Positions 34,601 through 42,022 of a stretch of 64,000 nucleotides of DNA are shown here, piece by piece (the first letter of the stretch is position 1; every line of letters begins with the position of its first letter). The notes beneath the pieces are model-generated. The model saw nothing but the letters and a program-made list of their open reading frames with translations, searched no databases and was not told the origin of the DNA. The stretch is from positions 62,001-126,000 of the forward strand of contig NZ_QGDO01000001.1 of the NCBI RefSeq assembly GCF_003149185.1, in the 5' to 3' direction. The stretch is from Sediminitomix flava (lineage in GTDB: Bacteria > Bacteroidota > Bacteroidia > Cytophagales > Flammeovirgaceae). The translations under genes and the position numbers were made by a program.

Positions 34601-35575
34601 ACGACTCCTCCAGTTGCAGAGTTTACAGCAAATACAAGCAGTATTTTAGAAGGACAATCCGTAATTTTCACAGACTTGTCAACTGAAAATCCGACTAGTT
34701 GGAGTTGGACTTTTACGGGTGGAACACCTGCTTCAAGTTCGTTACAAAATCCTACAGTAACATATAACACAGCTGGTACATATGAAGTTGAGCTAACAGC
34801 AAGCAATAACGACGGTTCAAGTACTGAAACAAAAACAGGATTTATCACCGTTACTCAAGCACCTACGGTGAGTTATTGTACTCCTACCAATGGAAACCCT
34901 GCCGGTCAATACATCAAACAAGTCACTTTTGGAAGTATTGATAATTCTACAAATTACGTAAGTGGTGGTTACTCTGATTTCACAAATTTAAGTACAACAC
35001 TTACCAGTGGCAGCAATACAACTTTGAGCGTTACACCCCACAACACTTGGGCAGGTACTTATGCTAAAGCATGGATAGACTGGAATGGTAATGGCACTTT
35101 TGAAAGTACTGAAGAAGTACTAAGTGGTAGCGGAGTTGGAGGTACATATACAGCTACAGTAAGTGTACCAAGTAATGCAGTAAGTAGTACTCGTATGAGA
35201 GTAAGAGCACTATATTATGAAGCTCCTGAGCCATGTGGTGATGAATGGTTTAGTGAAATAGAAGATTATACCATTAATATCTCAAACGCCGCTGCTGGTC
35301 CATCACAAATCGCATTTAAGAACAGCTTCTTTAAAATCTTACCAAATCCATCAAACACAGGAATATTCAAGCTGTCTTGGACTGGGGAAAAGAAAACAAA
35401 TGTATTCTTCAGAATTTATGACTTGAGCGGAAGAACAATTCTCACTAAAAAAGTAGATGTAGTGAGTGAAGGTCAAACGATTAAATTAGACATCAATAAA
35501 GAGCAAAATGGTTTATACATTCTGAATATGAATTCTAGCAATGAGACCATTAATGAAAGAATCATTTTTCAATAA
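31676..35575 (+). CDS. Secreted M43-type metalloprotease with T9SS sorting domain
   Basis: A 1,299-residue exported zinc peptidase. Signal peptide to about WAQ (21). The catalytic domain has HEFGHWLNLAH (His243, Glu244, His247, His253) and the Met-turn ENYMDY (Met298), as in pappalysin/M43 peptidases; the usual Gly of HExxHxxGxxH is Asn250. Then come two copies of a module of about 271 residues (starting near 346 and 617; both hold GAQFAV, LTEGTHF, SNWVAGGAYPDEH and LDYAYH-x-GP), two PKD domains (about 890-970 and 977-1060, each with SW-S/T-W-x-FTGGTPA), a GEVED domain (about 1063-1205, AWIDWNGNGTFE) and a T9SS C-terminal domain (FKILPNPSNTGIFKL onward). Likely a surface or released protein-degrading enzyme. 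Confidence 0.92.
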   Translation: MKKLFLLFTISIVTTVQLWAQSPVHSCGTDHAMKHFLEAHPKEHFEYQSLESFTKDFAKRAREIRTTRKSNMRTSATSSTPTYIIPVVFHVFGNVQGGAGVDQSLIEYSLEKLNEDFNGLNNDYDQVSALFTPIKATLDIEFRLAKIDPDGNPTTGVTFNPVASGFGNGSGYDTQIQQYAWDNYKYMNIYIMNDLYDDGATNNSGVAWYPNTWMSDNNLSRVVYNGLYLGTNTNENFRRVLTHEFGHWLNLAHTFDNGCNSPGDNVDDTPATTSNSGTCNTTTETCPGAGIPNGENYMDYSNCYRMFTAGQVDRMLAALQHPSRYSLWQQSNLEATGVLADIGPHLSYSSSNFEESDNNNGTISQTANITAKDGAQFAVTGALTEGTHFTSSNIPNGLSISINVSDVFTASLSFSGTSSSHIDADDVSNIEITFLDAAIVGGASTLFNPSNTAISIDFNNPYEIIYTDVADITVNAGSTWSYFELGEGDGAFGLWYDNGDLRIETYQKDLISEGSTRNISLLSFDDPISTTSNWVAGGAYPDEHYLRTDSYTTWDGQSAYAAFSFTNDKGKRVYGWFRLSVNNNGKSVTLLDYAYHQGPEYTIRAGQTSIDTSTPRLAYTSTSFAESTANDGTVEGSATITANEGAQFAVIGTLTEGTHFTRSNVPAGLSLNVTVNSANLADLTISGSAVSHINSDDISNIGITFLAPAIVGGTSGVSDLSFNSISIDFIDPYQIVYTDIADITVNSSATWTSFSIDGLNEAYGIWYDGGNLRFETYEKDMISEGSSRNITKLALNTSISPSSNWVAGGAYPDEHDVRSSNYTVWDGSTAYMGFRVVNTNGAHNYGWFRISVNADGTAYSLLDYAYHEGPNQTILAGQTTLGTTPTPTPPVSEFIADRTTISEGESIVFTDQSSNSPNSWSWVFTGGTPATSSSQNPTITYNSPGVYQVALTSTNADGSDSETKIDYITVNAIVGTTPPVAEFTANTSSILEGQSVIFTDLSTENPTSWSWTFTGGTPASSSLQNPTVTYNTAGTYEVELTASNNDGSSTETKTGFITVTQAPTVSYCTPTNGNPAGQYIKQVTFGSIDNSTNYVSGGYSDFTNLSTTLTSGSNTTLSVTPHNTWAGTYAKAWIDWNGNGTFESTEEVLSGSGVGGTYTATVSVPSNAVSSTRMRVRALYYEAPEPCGDEWFSEIEDYTINISNAAAGPSQIAFKNSFFKILPNPSNTGIFKLSWTGEKKTNVFFRIYDLSGRTILTKKVDVVSEGQTIKLDINKEQNGLYILNMNSSNETINERIIFQ

Positions 35576-35604
35576 GTAATACATAAGTAGTCGTTCAAAA
35601 AATA

Positions 35605-35634
35605 AGGTTACCTCTAAATAGGGGTAGCCTTTTT
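35605..35634. terminator. Terminator between convergent genes
   Basis: An 8-bp stem with one G-U pair (35605-35612 with 35623-35630) with T-run on the plus side and an A-run upstream that gives T on the other strand, so it can serve both the M43 and the ion-channel genes. Confidence 0.75.
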
Positions 35635-35658
35635 CTAAAGCATTAATTCCATATAAGT

Positions 35659-36459
35659 CTACAACATTGCACCACAATACTTACAGTATTTAGCATCTTC
35701 ATCATGCCCTTCTTTACTACAAGATTTACATACCTGTGTTGAAGGTTTAGAAGCTCTAGAATATTCTAAGGTTACAATTCCCGTAGGTACGGCAATAATT
35801 CCATAACCAAGAATCATAAGAAAGGCAGCTAGACTCTGACCGATTTCGGTTGAAGGAGCAATATCCCCATAACCAACTGTTGTCATCGTTACAATCGACC
35901 AATATACTCCTCTTGGAATACTTGTAAAACCATGTTGAGGACCTTCAATCAAATACATCAAAGTTCCCACAATTAAAGCGACAGTTAAAACGACGGTTAT
36001 AAATACTGTAATTTTAGCTCTACTCGCATACAGAGCTTTACGCATTTGCTCACCTTCTCCTAAATAGCGCCAAAGCTTAAAAATACGGAATACTCTTATC
36101 AGTCGTAGCGACCGAAAAACTATAAGTGGAGTTGTGTTTATTGCAAATAATGTAAGGTAAGTTGGAATGACAGATAATAAATCGACAATTCCGAAGAAGC
36201 TAAAAATATATCCCGAAGGTTTATCAACAAGCCATATTCGTAAAAAATATTCGAGCGTAAAAAGGAAGGTCAAAGCCCATTCTATGGCTAAAAACCAATT
36301 ACCATAAGCTTCTCGAATAGATGATACACTTTCTAAACTTACAATCAGAATACTGAAGAGAATCAATACAAGAAGTACTACATCAAAGAGTTTTCCTAAA
36401 GGGGTGTCTGCTTCAAAAACAATTTCATGTAGACGGTCTCTTATTTCCTTCACTCTCAT
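35659..36459 (-). CDS. Voltage-gated-type potassium channel with zinc-ribbon tail
   Basis: A 266-residue channel subunit with six predicted membrane helices. S4 carries regularly spaced basic residues (FRSLRLIRVFRIFKLWRYL, about 115-133) and the pore has the K+ filter TTVGYGD (193-199). After S6 the cytoplasmic tail has CKSCSKEGHDEDAKYCKYC, a Cys-x2-Cys-x11-Cys-x2-Cys zinc ribbon (Cys244, 247, 259, 262). I chose ATG 36459, which follows a GGAGG tract; the longer frame starts at TTG 36468. It lies 11 bp after the serine hydrolase gene and is probably co-transcribed with it. Confidence 0.9.
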   Translation of the reverse strand: MRVKEIRDRLHEIVFEADTPLGKLFDVVLLVLILFSILIVSLESVSSIREAYGNWFLAIEWALTFLFTLEYFLRIWLVDKPSGYIFSFFGIVDLLSVIPTYLTLFAINTTPLIVFRSLRLIRVFRIFKLWRYLGEGEQMRKALYASRAKITVFITVVLTVALIVGTLMYLIEGPQHGFTSIPRGVYWSIVTMTTVGYGDIAPSTEIGQSLAAFLMILGYGIIAVPTGIVTLEYSRASKPSTQVCKSCSKEGHDEDAKYCKYCGAML

Positions 36460-36470
36460 ATCCTCCAATT

Positions 36471-37820
36471 TTATTGCGCTTTTTTAATTTGCCTTACCCC
36501 CTCGAAAGTATCTCCGTCATTATTTGTCCACATCATTTTCATACCCTCCCCTTCAACACTCACAAATTCAACTGTGGCATAAAGTGTACGGCTAAAAAAC
36601 TTTGTATTTTCTAAAGGAACCAACTCACAATAAGCACCTTCATTTGCTCTAGCTTTCAATACACCATTTATCTTTTCGATAAATACAGTGAAATTCGGCC
36701 CAAAGGAATATGCGCCTCGGTATTGCTTTAAATTTGTAGGATATTGCTTCGCTAAAGGAATGGTTTTAGCTCTTGATTTATAGTCTTCATTGAAGACGAT
36801 TGCAGCAAGATCATTTCTAAAAAAGTCCGCTACTCCTGTCTGTAAATTGCCCAATATAATTATAGTGATATCATCATCATTATAATGGAGATAATCTGAC
36901 ATATACCCATTTATACGTCCATCATGACCAAATACCCTTTGTTTATAAGAAGTATACAAAGAAATACCCGTACCATAATTGTAACCATAATCTTTGAAAA
37001 ACTCTTCATAAAAAGCCTTACTGAAATAAATCCTATTTTTTAAGGTACTCACCCAAATAGAAAGGTCTCCCACTGTACTATATAAAGACCCAGAACCTTT
37101 TAATAAATCATGTTCAACAAAGTCTGCTTGTTTCAAGCCATCATACCCTTTAGGATCGTAGCCAATCGCTAAATTAGGAACAATGTCTTGTGATGAGCTA
37201 TGCCCAGTTCGTCTCATTCCAAGTGGCTTAAATATATTTTCATTCAAGAAAATAGCATAAGACTGATGACTCAATTGTTCAATCAATTGTGCTAAAACGG
37301 CATAACCACCATTGGAGTATTCATATTTTGTCCCTGCTTTAAACCTTGGTTTCTCAGATAAAAGTAAACCTGTTAATTTAGAGAGTGAAGTCTTATTGGT
37401 CTGAATTTTTTGAAATGAAGGAATACTGAATAGATCAATAAGGCCTGAAGTATGTGTCAGTAAGTGTTTGATCTTAATACCTGAAGCATTCGGATAACTA
37501 GGAAAATACATTGAAAGATCATCCTCTATATCCAAAAGACCTTGCTCCTCCAACTTTAAAATTGCCGCTGCTGTAAATTGCTTAGAAATAGAGCCAATTT
37601 TAAAGCGAGTATTTAATGTATTAGATATATGAAAAGACTGATTTGCTTTACCATAAGCTTTATCAAAAATTACAGTATCAGCTTTCACTATTCTAACAAC
37701 ACCACTAAAATCTGAGGTATTTACATACGACTTGATATAACTATCTATTTTCTCATCTAGCTCTTGTGCTCGAAGCTGAAATGAAAGAATAAAGAGTAAA
37801 AAGATAAGTTTTACTTTCAT
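36471..37820 (-). CDS. Exported serine hydrolase of the beta-lactamase/PBP4* family
   Basis: A 449-residue protein with a signal peptide (to about LRAQ). The class C beta-lactamase fold is shown by SISK (Ser77, Lys80), YSNGGYAVLAQL (Tyr-x-Asn) and FGHDGRINGYM (His-x-Gly). A C-terminal lipocalin-like beta domain follows (about 345-445, GAYSFGPNFTVFIEKINGVLKARAN). Members are D-aminopeptidases, esterases or peptidoglycan hydrolases of the periplasm; antibiotic hydrolysis is not implied. The ion-channel gene follows directly. Confidence 0.88.
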   Translation of the reverse strand: MKVKLIFLLFILSFQLRAQELDEKIDSYIKSYVNTSDFSGVVRIVKADTVIFDKAYGKANQSFHISNTLNTRFKIGSISKQFTAAAILKLEEQGLLDIEDDLSMYFPSYPNASGIKIKHLLTHTSGLIDLFSIPSFQKIQTNKTSLSKLTGLLLSEKPRFKAGTKYEYSNGGYAVLAQLIEQLSHQSYAIFLNENIFKPLGMRRTGHSSSQDIVPNLAIGYDPKGYDGLKQADFVEHDLLKGSGSLYSTVGDLSIWVSTLKNRIYFSKAFYEEFFKDYGYNYGTGISLYTSYKQRVFGHDGRINGYMSDYLHYNDDDITIIILGNLQTGVADFFRNDLAAIVFNEDYKSRAKTIPLAKQYPTNLKQYRGAYSFGPNFTVFIEKINGVLKARANEGAYCELVPLENTKFFSRTLYATVEFVSVEGEGMKMMWTNNDGDTFEGVRQIKKAQ

Positions 37821-37943
37821 TTATATTGAAAAGGAAAAAGTCCAATTGAAACTTGAATTGGAATAAAAATACAAAAATATTGAACGTAAAAAATGAAAAT
37901 CAGTCTCTCTTTTAAATTGTACTTTTCAGTTTCATTCAAAAAA

Positions 37944-38525
37944 TCATCGATTCATATATCGTACCAAGACCATCTCAGGACTTTTCACTTCAATACAACT
38001 TACTCCACCATAATCAATTCCTAGTCTAAAAGCATATTTTAAATCTAAGTTCATGGCATTTGAAAGCAAAGCTCTTATCACACCCGCATGGGTAACTACA
38101 ACCGCATGTTCTGCTTTCTTAGTTAATAATTCATCCCAAAAGGAAAGTACTCGTTTATTTAATTCTACAAAAGATTCTCCATTTGGTACTTTTTCATTTA
38201 CAAAGTCTTCACTCCATTTACTAAGCGTATCTTCTGGAATATCATCCCATGCTACATTTTCCCAATCACCAAAATCCATTTCCATCAATCTTTTATCTGT
38301 AAAAAAAGAAGGATTTTGATAGGAAGTCTTTTCTAAAATAGCTTCTGCTAGTTGTTCGCATCGAACTAAAGGGCTCGTATAAATATGCTGAGGAACTACT
38401 CCTATTTTTGATATGACTTTCTTAAAACTTTGTGGTGCATCATCTGGAAGAGGAATATCTGCTTGTCCGTAACAAATTCCTGCATCAATTTTTGGTTGAG
38501 TATGTCTGATAAGATAAATGTTCAT
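37944..38525 (-). CDS. Histidine phosphatase, alpha-ribazole phosphatase-like
   Basis: A 193-residue enzyme of the phosphoglycerate mutase-like superfamily. Catalytic LIRHTQP (His8) and VVTHAGVIRALL (second His), Arg in TSPLVRCEQLA and acidic LMEMDFGDWE are all present. The IDAGICYGQADIPL segment after the RHG motif is the pattern of CobC-type alpha-ribazole phosphatases of cobalamin assembly. No other cobalamin gene is near, so the substrate stays open. Confidence 0.8.
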   Translation of the reverse strand: MNIYLIRHTQPKIDAGICYGQADIPLPDDAPQSFKKVISKIGVVPQHIYTSPLVRCEQLAEAILEKTSYQNPSFFTDKRLMEMDFGDWENVAWDDIPEDTLSKWSEDFVNEKVPNGESFVELNKRVLSFWDELLTKKAEHAVVVTHAGVIRALLSNAMNLDLKYAFRLGIDYGGVSCIEVKSPEMVLVRYMNR

Positions 38526-38595
38526 GATGTAATAGTAGATTTGTCTCTAGTCTAAACATAGTTAGTGTGGGTAATTGTTCGAAAGCATTTTTACC

Positions 38596-39054
38596 TTATG
38601 CTGTAGGCAATACTCCGAACTCTTCTCCTAAGAAGTAAAAAAATGAAGTGATGATGATCGACCAAACCACTGCACTTATAAACATATAGGATATAATTCT
38701 GATTTTCCTTTCACCGAAAGAAACAGCTACTAATGTTCCTCCTATTGGAGTTAGTAACAAAGGGGTAAGAAATGCGACACCGAACATGCCATAGCTTCTC
38801 CAAATTTTCACAGCCTTTCTGTTTCTACTGGAAAATATCTTTCTTTTCTTACCAATAAGTCTATGGATGATTTTATTTCTTACAACAGGCCCTGCCAGTG
38901 TAAGAATCAGCACACTCATCATCATTCCTACAATCGTAAAAGTGATTGTTTCAATGATATGAAGTTCCATTCCTAGTCCTGTGATAGGCCCAAAAACAAA
39001 TTTGAACATGCTTCCAGTAACAACTGAAAGGTATTTAAGAAGCTGCGCAATCAT
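38596..39054 (-). CDS. Small integral membrane protein, unknown function
   Basis: A 152-residue protein with about three to four membrane helices and a basic cytoplasmic loop (RNKIIHRLIGKKRKIFSSRNRKAVKIW, about 60-86). The segment YGMFGVAFLTPLLLTPIGGTLVAVSFG resembles the core of SNARE-associated/small-multidrug-export-like proteins. I cannot assign it firmly. It lies between the phosphatase and upp genes on the same strand, with a terminator upstream of it. Confidence 0.6.
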   Translation of the reverse strand: MIAQLLKYLSVVTGSMFKFVFGPITGLGMELHIIETITFTIVGMMMSVLILTLAGPVVRNKIIHRLIGKKRKIFSSRNRKAVKIWRSYGMFGVAFLTPLLLTPIGGTLVAVSFGERKIRIISYMFISAVVWSIIITSFFYFLGEEFGVLPTA

Positions 39055-39144
39055 AGCTAGATGATAATAGGTTGAATCTAAAAAAGTCTACTCGATGTCT
39101 GTCTCTAAAACGATTCTAAAAAAAAACTAGTTTTCTAAACATAG

Positions 39145-39182
39145 AAAAACCTAACTAGGCTTCAGAAAGCTGTTAGGTTTTT
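39145..39182 (-). terminator. Terminator after upp
   Basis: An 11-bp stem (39145-39155 with 39172-39182) with an inner GCTT/AAGC helix and a T-rich region further on, 22 bp after the upp stop. Confidence 0.75.
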
Positions 39183-39203
39183 CCAATTTAGAGGCCTTAT
39201 GGC

Positions 39204-39851
39204 TTATAATTTTGGTCCAAAACATAAGTCTCCTGCATCACCAAGGCCAGGAACGATATAAGATTTATCATTCAATTCGGCATCTACTGCTCCTAACCAA
39301 AGCGAGTGCTCAGTTTGTATATTGTTATTTACATAATCTACCCCCTCTTGAGCTGCAATAGCGGCTACAATATGAACATGTTTAGGTGTTCCATTTTTTA
39401 ATAAGCCCTCATAAGCTTTCACTAAAGACTTTCCAGAAGCAAGCATTGGATCGACCAATACAACTACTTTACCAGTCAAATCATCTGAAGCCACATACTC
39501 CATGTTTATTTCCACTTCCTCTCCTGCTTTTGTTGGCATACGGTAAGAAGCAATAAAAGCACTATTTGCATGATCAAAGACATTTAAAACCCCTTGATAC
39601 ATTGGAACCCCCGCTCTCAAAATGGTAGTAATTACCAACTCGTCTTTAATCTCACAAGAATTGGCTACAGCTAAAGGCGTTTGGATTTGCTTCGGAGCAT
39701 AATCCAATGTCTTTGATAACTCGTAGGCTAAAATTTCACCAATTCGTTCCAAGTTTCTTCTGAAACGCATACGGTCTTTCTGAATCTCGATATCTCTTAA
39801 TTCATTGACAAACTGCGTTCCTATGGAGTTATTTTCAGTAAGAATAAACAT
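39204..39851 (-). CDS. upp: Uracil phosphoribosyltransferase
   Basis: A 215-residue pyrimidine salvage enzyme that makes UMP from uracil and PRPP. The PRPP loop is VVLVDPMLASGKSL and the uracil-binding end is YIVPGLGDAGDLCFG; ILRAGVPMYQGVL is also typical. Length is normal. A TACCTTTG promoter element lies about 55 bp upstream, and a terminator follows. Confidence 0.93.
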   Translation of the reverse strand: MFILTENNSIGTQFVNELRDIEIQKDRMRFRRNLERIGEILAYELSKTLDYAPKQIQTPLAVANSCEIKDELVITTILRAGVPMYQGVLNVFDHANSAFIASYRMPTKAGEEVEINMEYVASDDLTGKVVVLVDPMLASGKSLVKAYEGLLKNGTPKHVHIVAAIAAQEGVDYVNNNIQTEHSLWLGAVDAELNDKSYIVPGLGDAGDLCFGPKL

Positions 39852-39905
39852 GCCTTCTATTATTTTCTAAATGTTACTTATTCTCTAAAAAAGAGAACAT
39901 CTATA

Positions 39906-39913
39906 CAAAGGTA
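39906..39913 (-). promoter_or_regulatory. Putative upp promoter -7 element TACCTTTG
   Basis: Fits TAnnTTTG, 55 bp upstream of the upp start. A TTTG lies 14 bp further upstream, closer than the usual 17-23 bp. Confidence 0.4.
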
Positions 39914-39981
39914 ATCGCTCAATAGTGCAAAAAAAGAAATAAGATGATTCAAATCCTAACTCTAATTTCTCACTACCGAAA

Positions 39982-40015
39982 AAAGCTCTGCTTCCAGTCT
40001 TGGTAGCAGAGCTTT
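39982..40015 (-). terminator. Terminator of the AAE-type exchanger gene
   Basis: A perfect 11-bp stem (39982-39992 with 40005-40015), a 12-base loop and a TTTT tail on the minus strand. Confidence 0.85.
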
Positions 40016-40035
40016 ATCAAAATAAAATTTATACT

Positions 40036-41658
40036 TTACGCAAAGAATGCGATAATCTGCGAACAGAAAATTACTGTCACCAATGCAAATGGATAAACCG
40101 TAGCATAAGCAACACTTGGTGCATCTGTATCAGTCATTGGCTCAATAGCACTCAAACCTGGTGTTGAAGTCATACCTCCTGTCAAGGCTCCTAAAGCTGA
40201 GAAGAAATTGATTTTCAATACAACTCTTGCAATTACCGTAGAAACCACCATTGGGATAATAGTAATCAAAGCACCAATTCCAAAGATTCCAAAACCATTT
40301 TCAGCAATAGTAGGAACAATTTTAGAACCTGCACCAACTCCTACAGGAGTAAGGAATAATACAAGACCAAGAAGTCTCAACATTGCATTACCCTCTGAAG
40401 ATAAGTTCCAAATGATTGGCCCCGTTTTTCCTTTCCAGCTCAAAAGCAAAGCAGCGATCAATACACCACCTGTTAGTCCTAGGCTAAACTCATTTCCTCC
40501 AGGAAGAGGGAAATTCACTTTACCTAAAAGAACTCCGATTACGATACCCATAGCAATAGGTAAGAAATCTGCTTGTTTCAAGGCTTTAGAGCTATTCCCT
40601 AATGCCTCACAAAGTGGTACAAAGTTTCCTTTTGTTACCGATACTTTCAATTTATCTCCAAAACGGATTTTAGTACTTGGTCTTGGTACTAAATCAATAT
40701 CCGCTCTACGAATCCTTACTACAGTTGCTTGGTAGTTATCTCTCAAGTTCAATTCTTGAAGAGATTTCCCTACAACATCTTGCTTGGTTGCGATAATCCA
40801 ATCTACCTCAAAAAGACCTGAACGAGGGATTTTCTTATCAGTTGGCGTACCCAACAAAAGTTCTACTTTATGTAGTGCTTCAGAGGTACCTACGGCTCTC
40901 ACCAAATCTCCTTCGCTTAAAACAGTATCTTGGTTTGGAGAAATACTTTCGTCACCATGCATTACACGAGAAATACTCGCTTTTGTCATAGAACGAATAC
41001 TCAAATCACCAATTGTTTTTCCGAAGACATTCTGATTTGTGATGATGAAGTTTTGGTTGACTACTGGAGGAGCTGAGCTTGTTGTTTGAGCTTTGTAATT
41101 GTCATCTTCTTTCTTCAAATCTACTCTAAATAACTTTGGAGAAAGTCTTAAGAATAAAATTACACCAATCACCCCAAACGGATAAGCAATACCATAACCG
41201 ATAGACGCAAGATCAGAACCTGTACTATCAATAGCAGCAGCCAAACCAGGCGTACTTGTTAATGCTCCAGTGAACAAACCTGCAGCAATATTGATATCCA
41301 CATCAAACAAGAATGCTAAACCAAGTGTGGTCGCACAACCTGTTGTTACGGCCAGAACAGCCATAATAATCAACTTTGAACCTTGCGATCTGAAAGATTC
41401 AAAGAATGATGGACCAGCCTGCATCCCGATCGTGAAGATGAAGAGAATCAAGCCTAATGTTTGAATGATTTTAGGAATAGCAAAGGGTACTCCTAAAACT
41501 TCCTGAGTAAACCACCCATAGAAAAGGGCCACAAAAATAATTGCGGAAACCCCAAAAGAAATTCCCTTGATAGAAATTCGACCTAACAATATTCCTAAGC
41601 CAATAATGAGGAATAAAGCAAAATAGTCTGTTGTTAATACTTTAATGATGAAATCCAT
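40036..41658 (-). CDS. Aspartate:alanine exchanger (AAE) family transporter
   Basis: A 540-residue inner-membrane transporter with two homologous membrane halves. Each half carries the family motif: GALTSTPGLAAA (about 129-140) and GGMTSTPGLSAIE (near 500). Two TrkA-C-like cytoplasmic domains lie between (about 205-275 and 285-355: GDLVRAVGTSEALHKVELLLG; IRFGDKLKVSVTKGNFVPLCEALG). This is the YidE/YbjL/AspT layout. Substrate may be an amino or dicarboxylic acid. It diverges from tex. Confidence 0.9.
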   Translation of the reverse strand: MDFIIKVLTTDYFALFLIIGLGILLGRISIKGISFGVSAIIFVALFYGWFTQEVLGVPFAIPKIIQTLGLILFIFTIGMQAGPSFFESFRSQGSKLIIMAVLAVTTGCATTLGLAFLFDVDINIAAGLFTGALTSTPGLAAAIDSTGSDLASIGYGIAYPFGVIGVILFLRLSPKLFRVDLKKEDDNYKAQTTSSAPPVVNQNFIITNQNVFGKTIGDLSIRSMTKASISRVMHGDESISPNQDTVLSEGDLVRAVGTSEALHKVELLLGTPTDKKIPRSGLFEVDWIIATKQDVVGKSLQELNLRDNYQATVVRIRRADIDLVPRPSTKIRFGDKLKVSVTKGNFVPLCEALGNSSKALKQADFLPIAMGIVIGVLLGKVNFPLPGGNEFSLGLTGGVLIAALLLSWKGKTGPIIWNLSSEGNAMLRLLGLVLFLTPVGVGAGSKIVPTIAENGFGIFGIGALITIIPMVVSTVIARVVLKINFFSALGALTGGMTSTPGLSAIEPMTDTDAPSVAYATVYPFALVTVIFCSQIIAFFA

Positions 41659-42022
41659 AAATTTCCTTTACGGTTTTAAGACACAAGAAACCTGTTAGTT
41701 GAAATATGGCACAAAGAACGAACATCCCAAAGTTGATTTAAATGATTCAAATCAGCTTAAATTGGGAATTAACTTTGAAGCATTTCATGAGAAATATTGT
41801 CGCTTTTTATCATGAAAACATAATTGCAGATTTTTTTTCTACTTAGAACATCTTTTTATTTTTATAGATTCGTACTTTGCAATTTTGTGGCGGCAGAAAG
41901 CAATTAATTCATATTTATCTTTACAACTTTCTCTTGAATTGGCGAGAAGATTGTAAAGGCTAGATTCAAAAATGTGCTTTTCCAGCATTAAGTGGAAAAA
42001 CCAATAATCCAATTTTTGATTT
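41659..42022. other. Divergent intergenic region between exchanger and tex
   Basis: About 360 bp without a credible gene. An interrupted inverted repeat (CCCAA/TTGGG outside, TGATTT/AAATCA inside) lies at about 41729-41769 and could be an operator for either gene. Confidence 0.4.
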
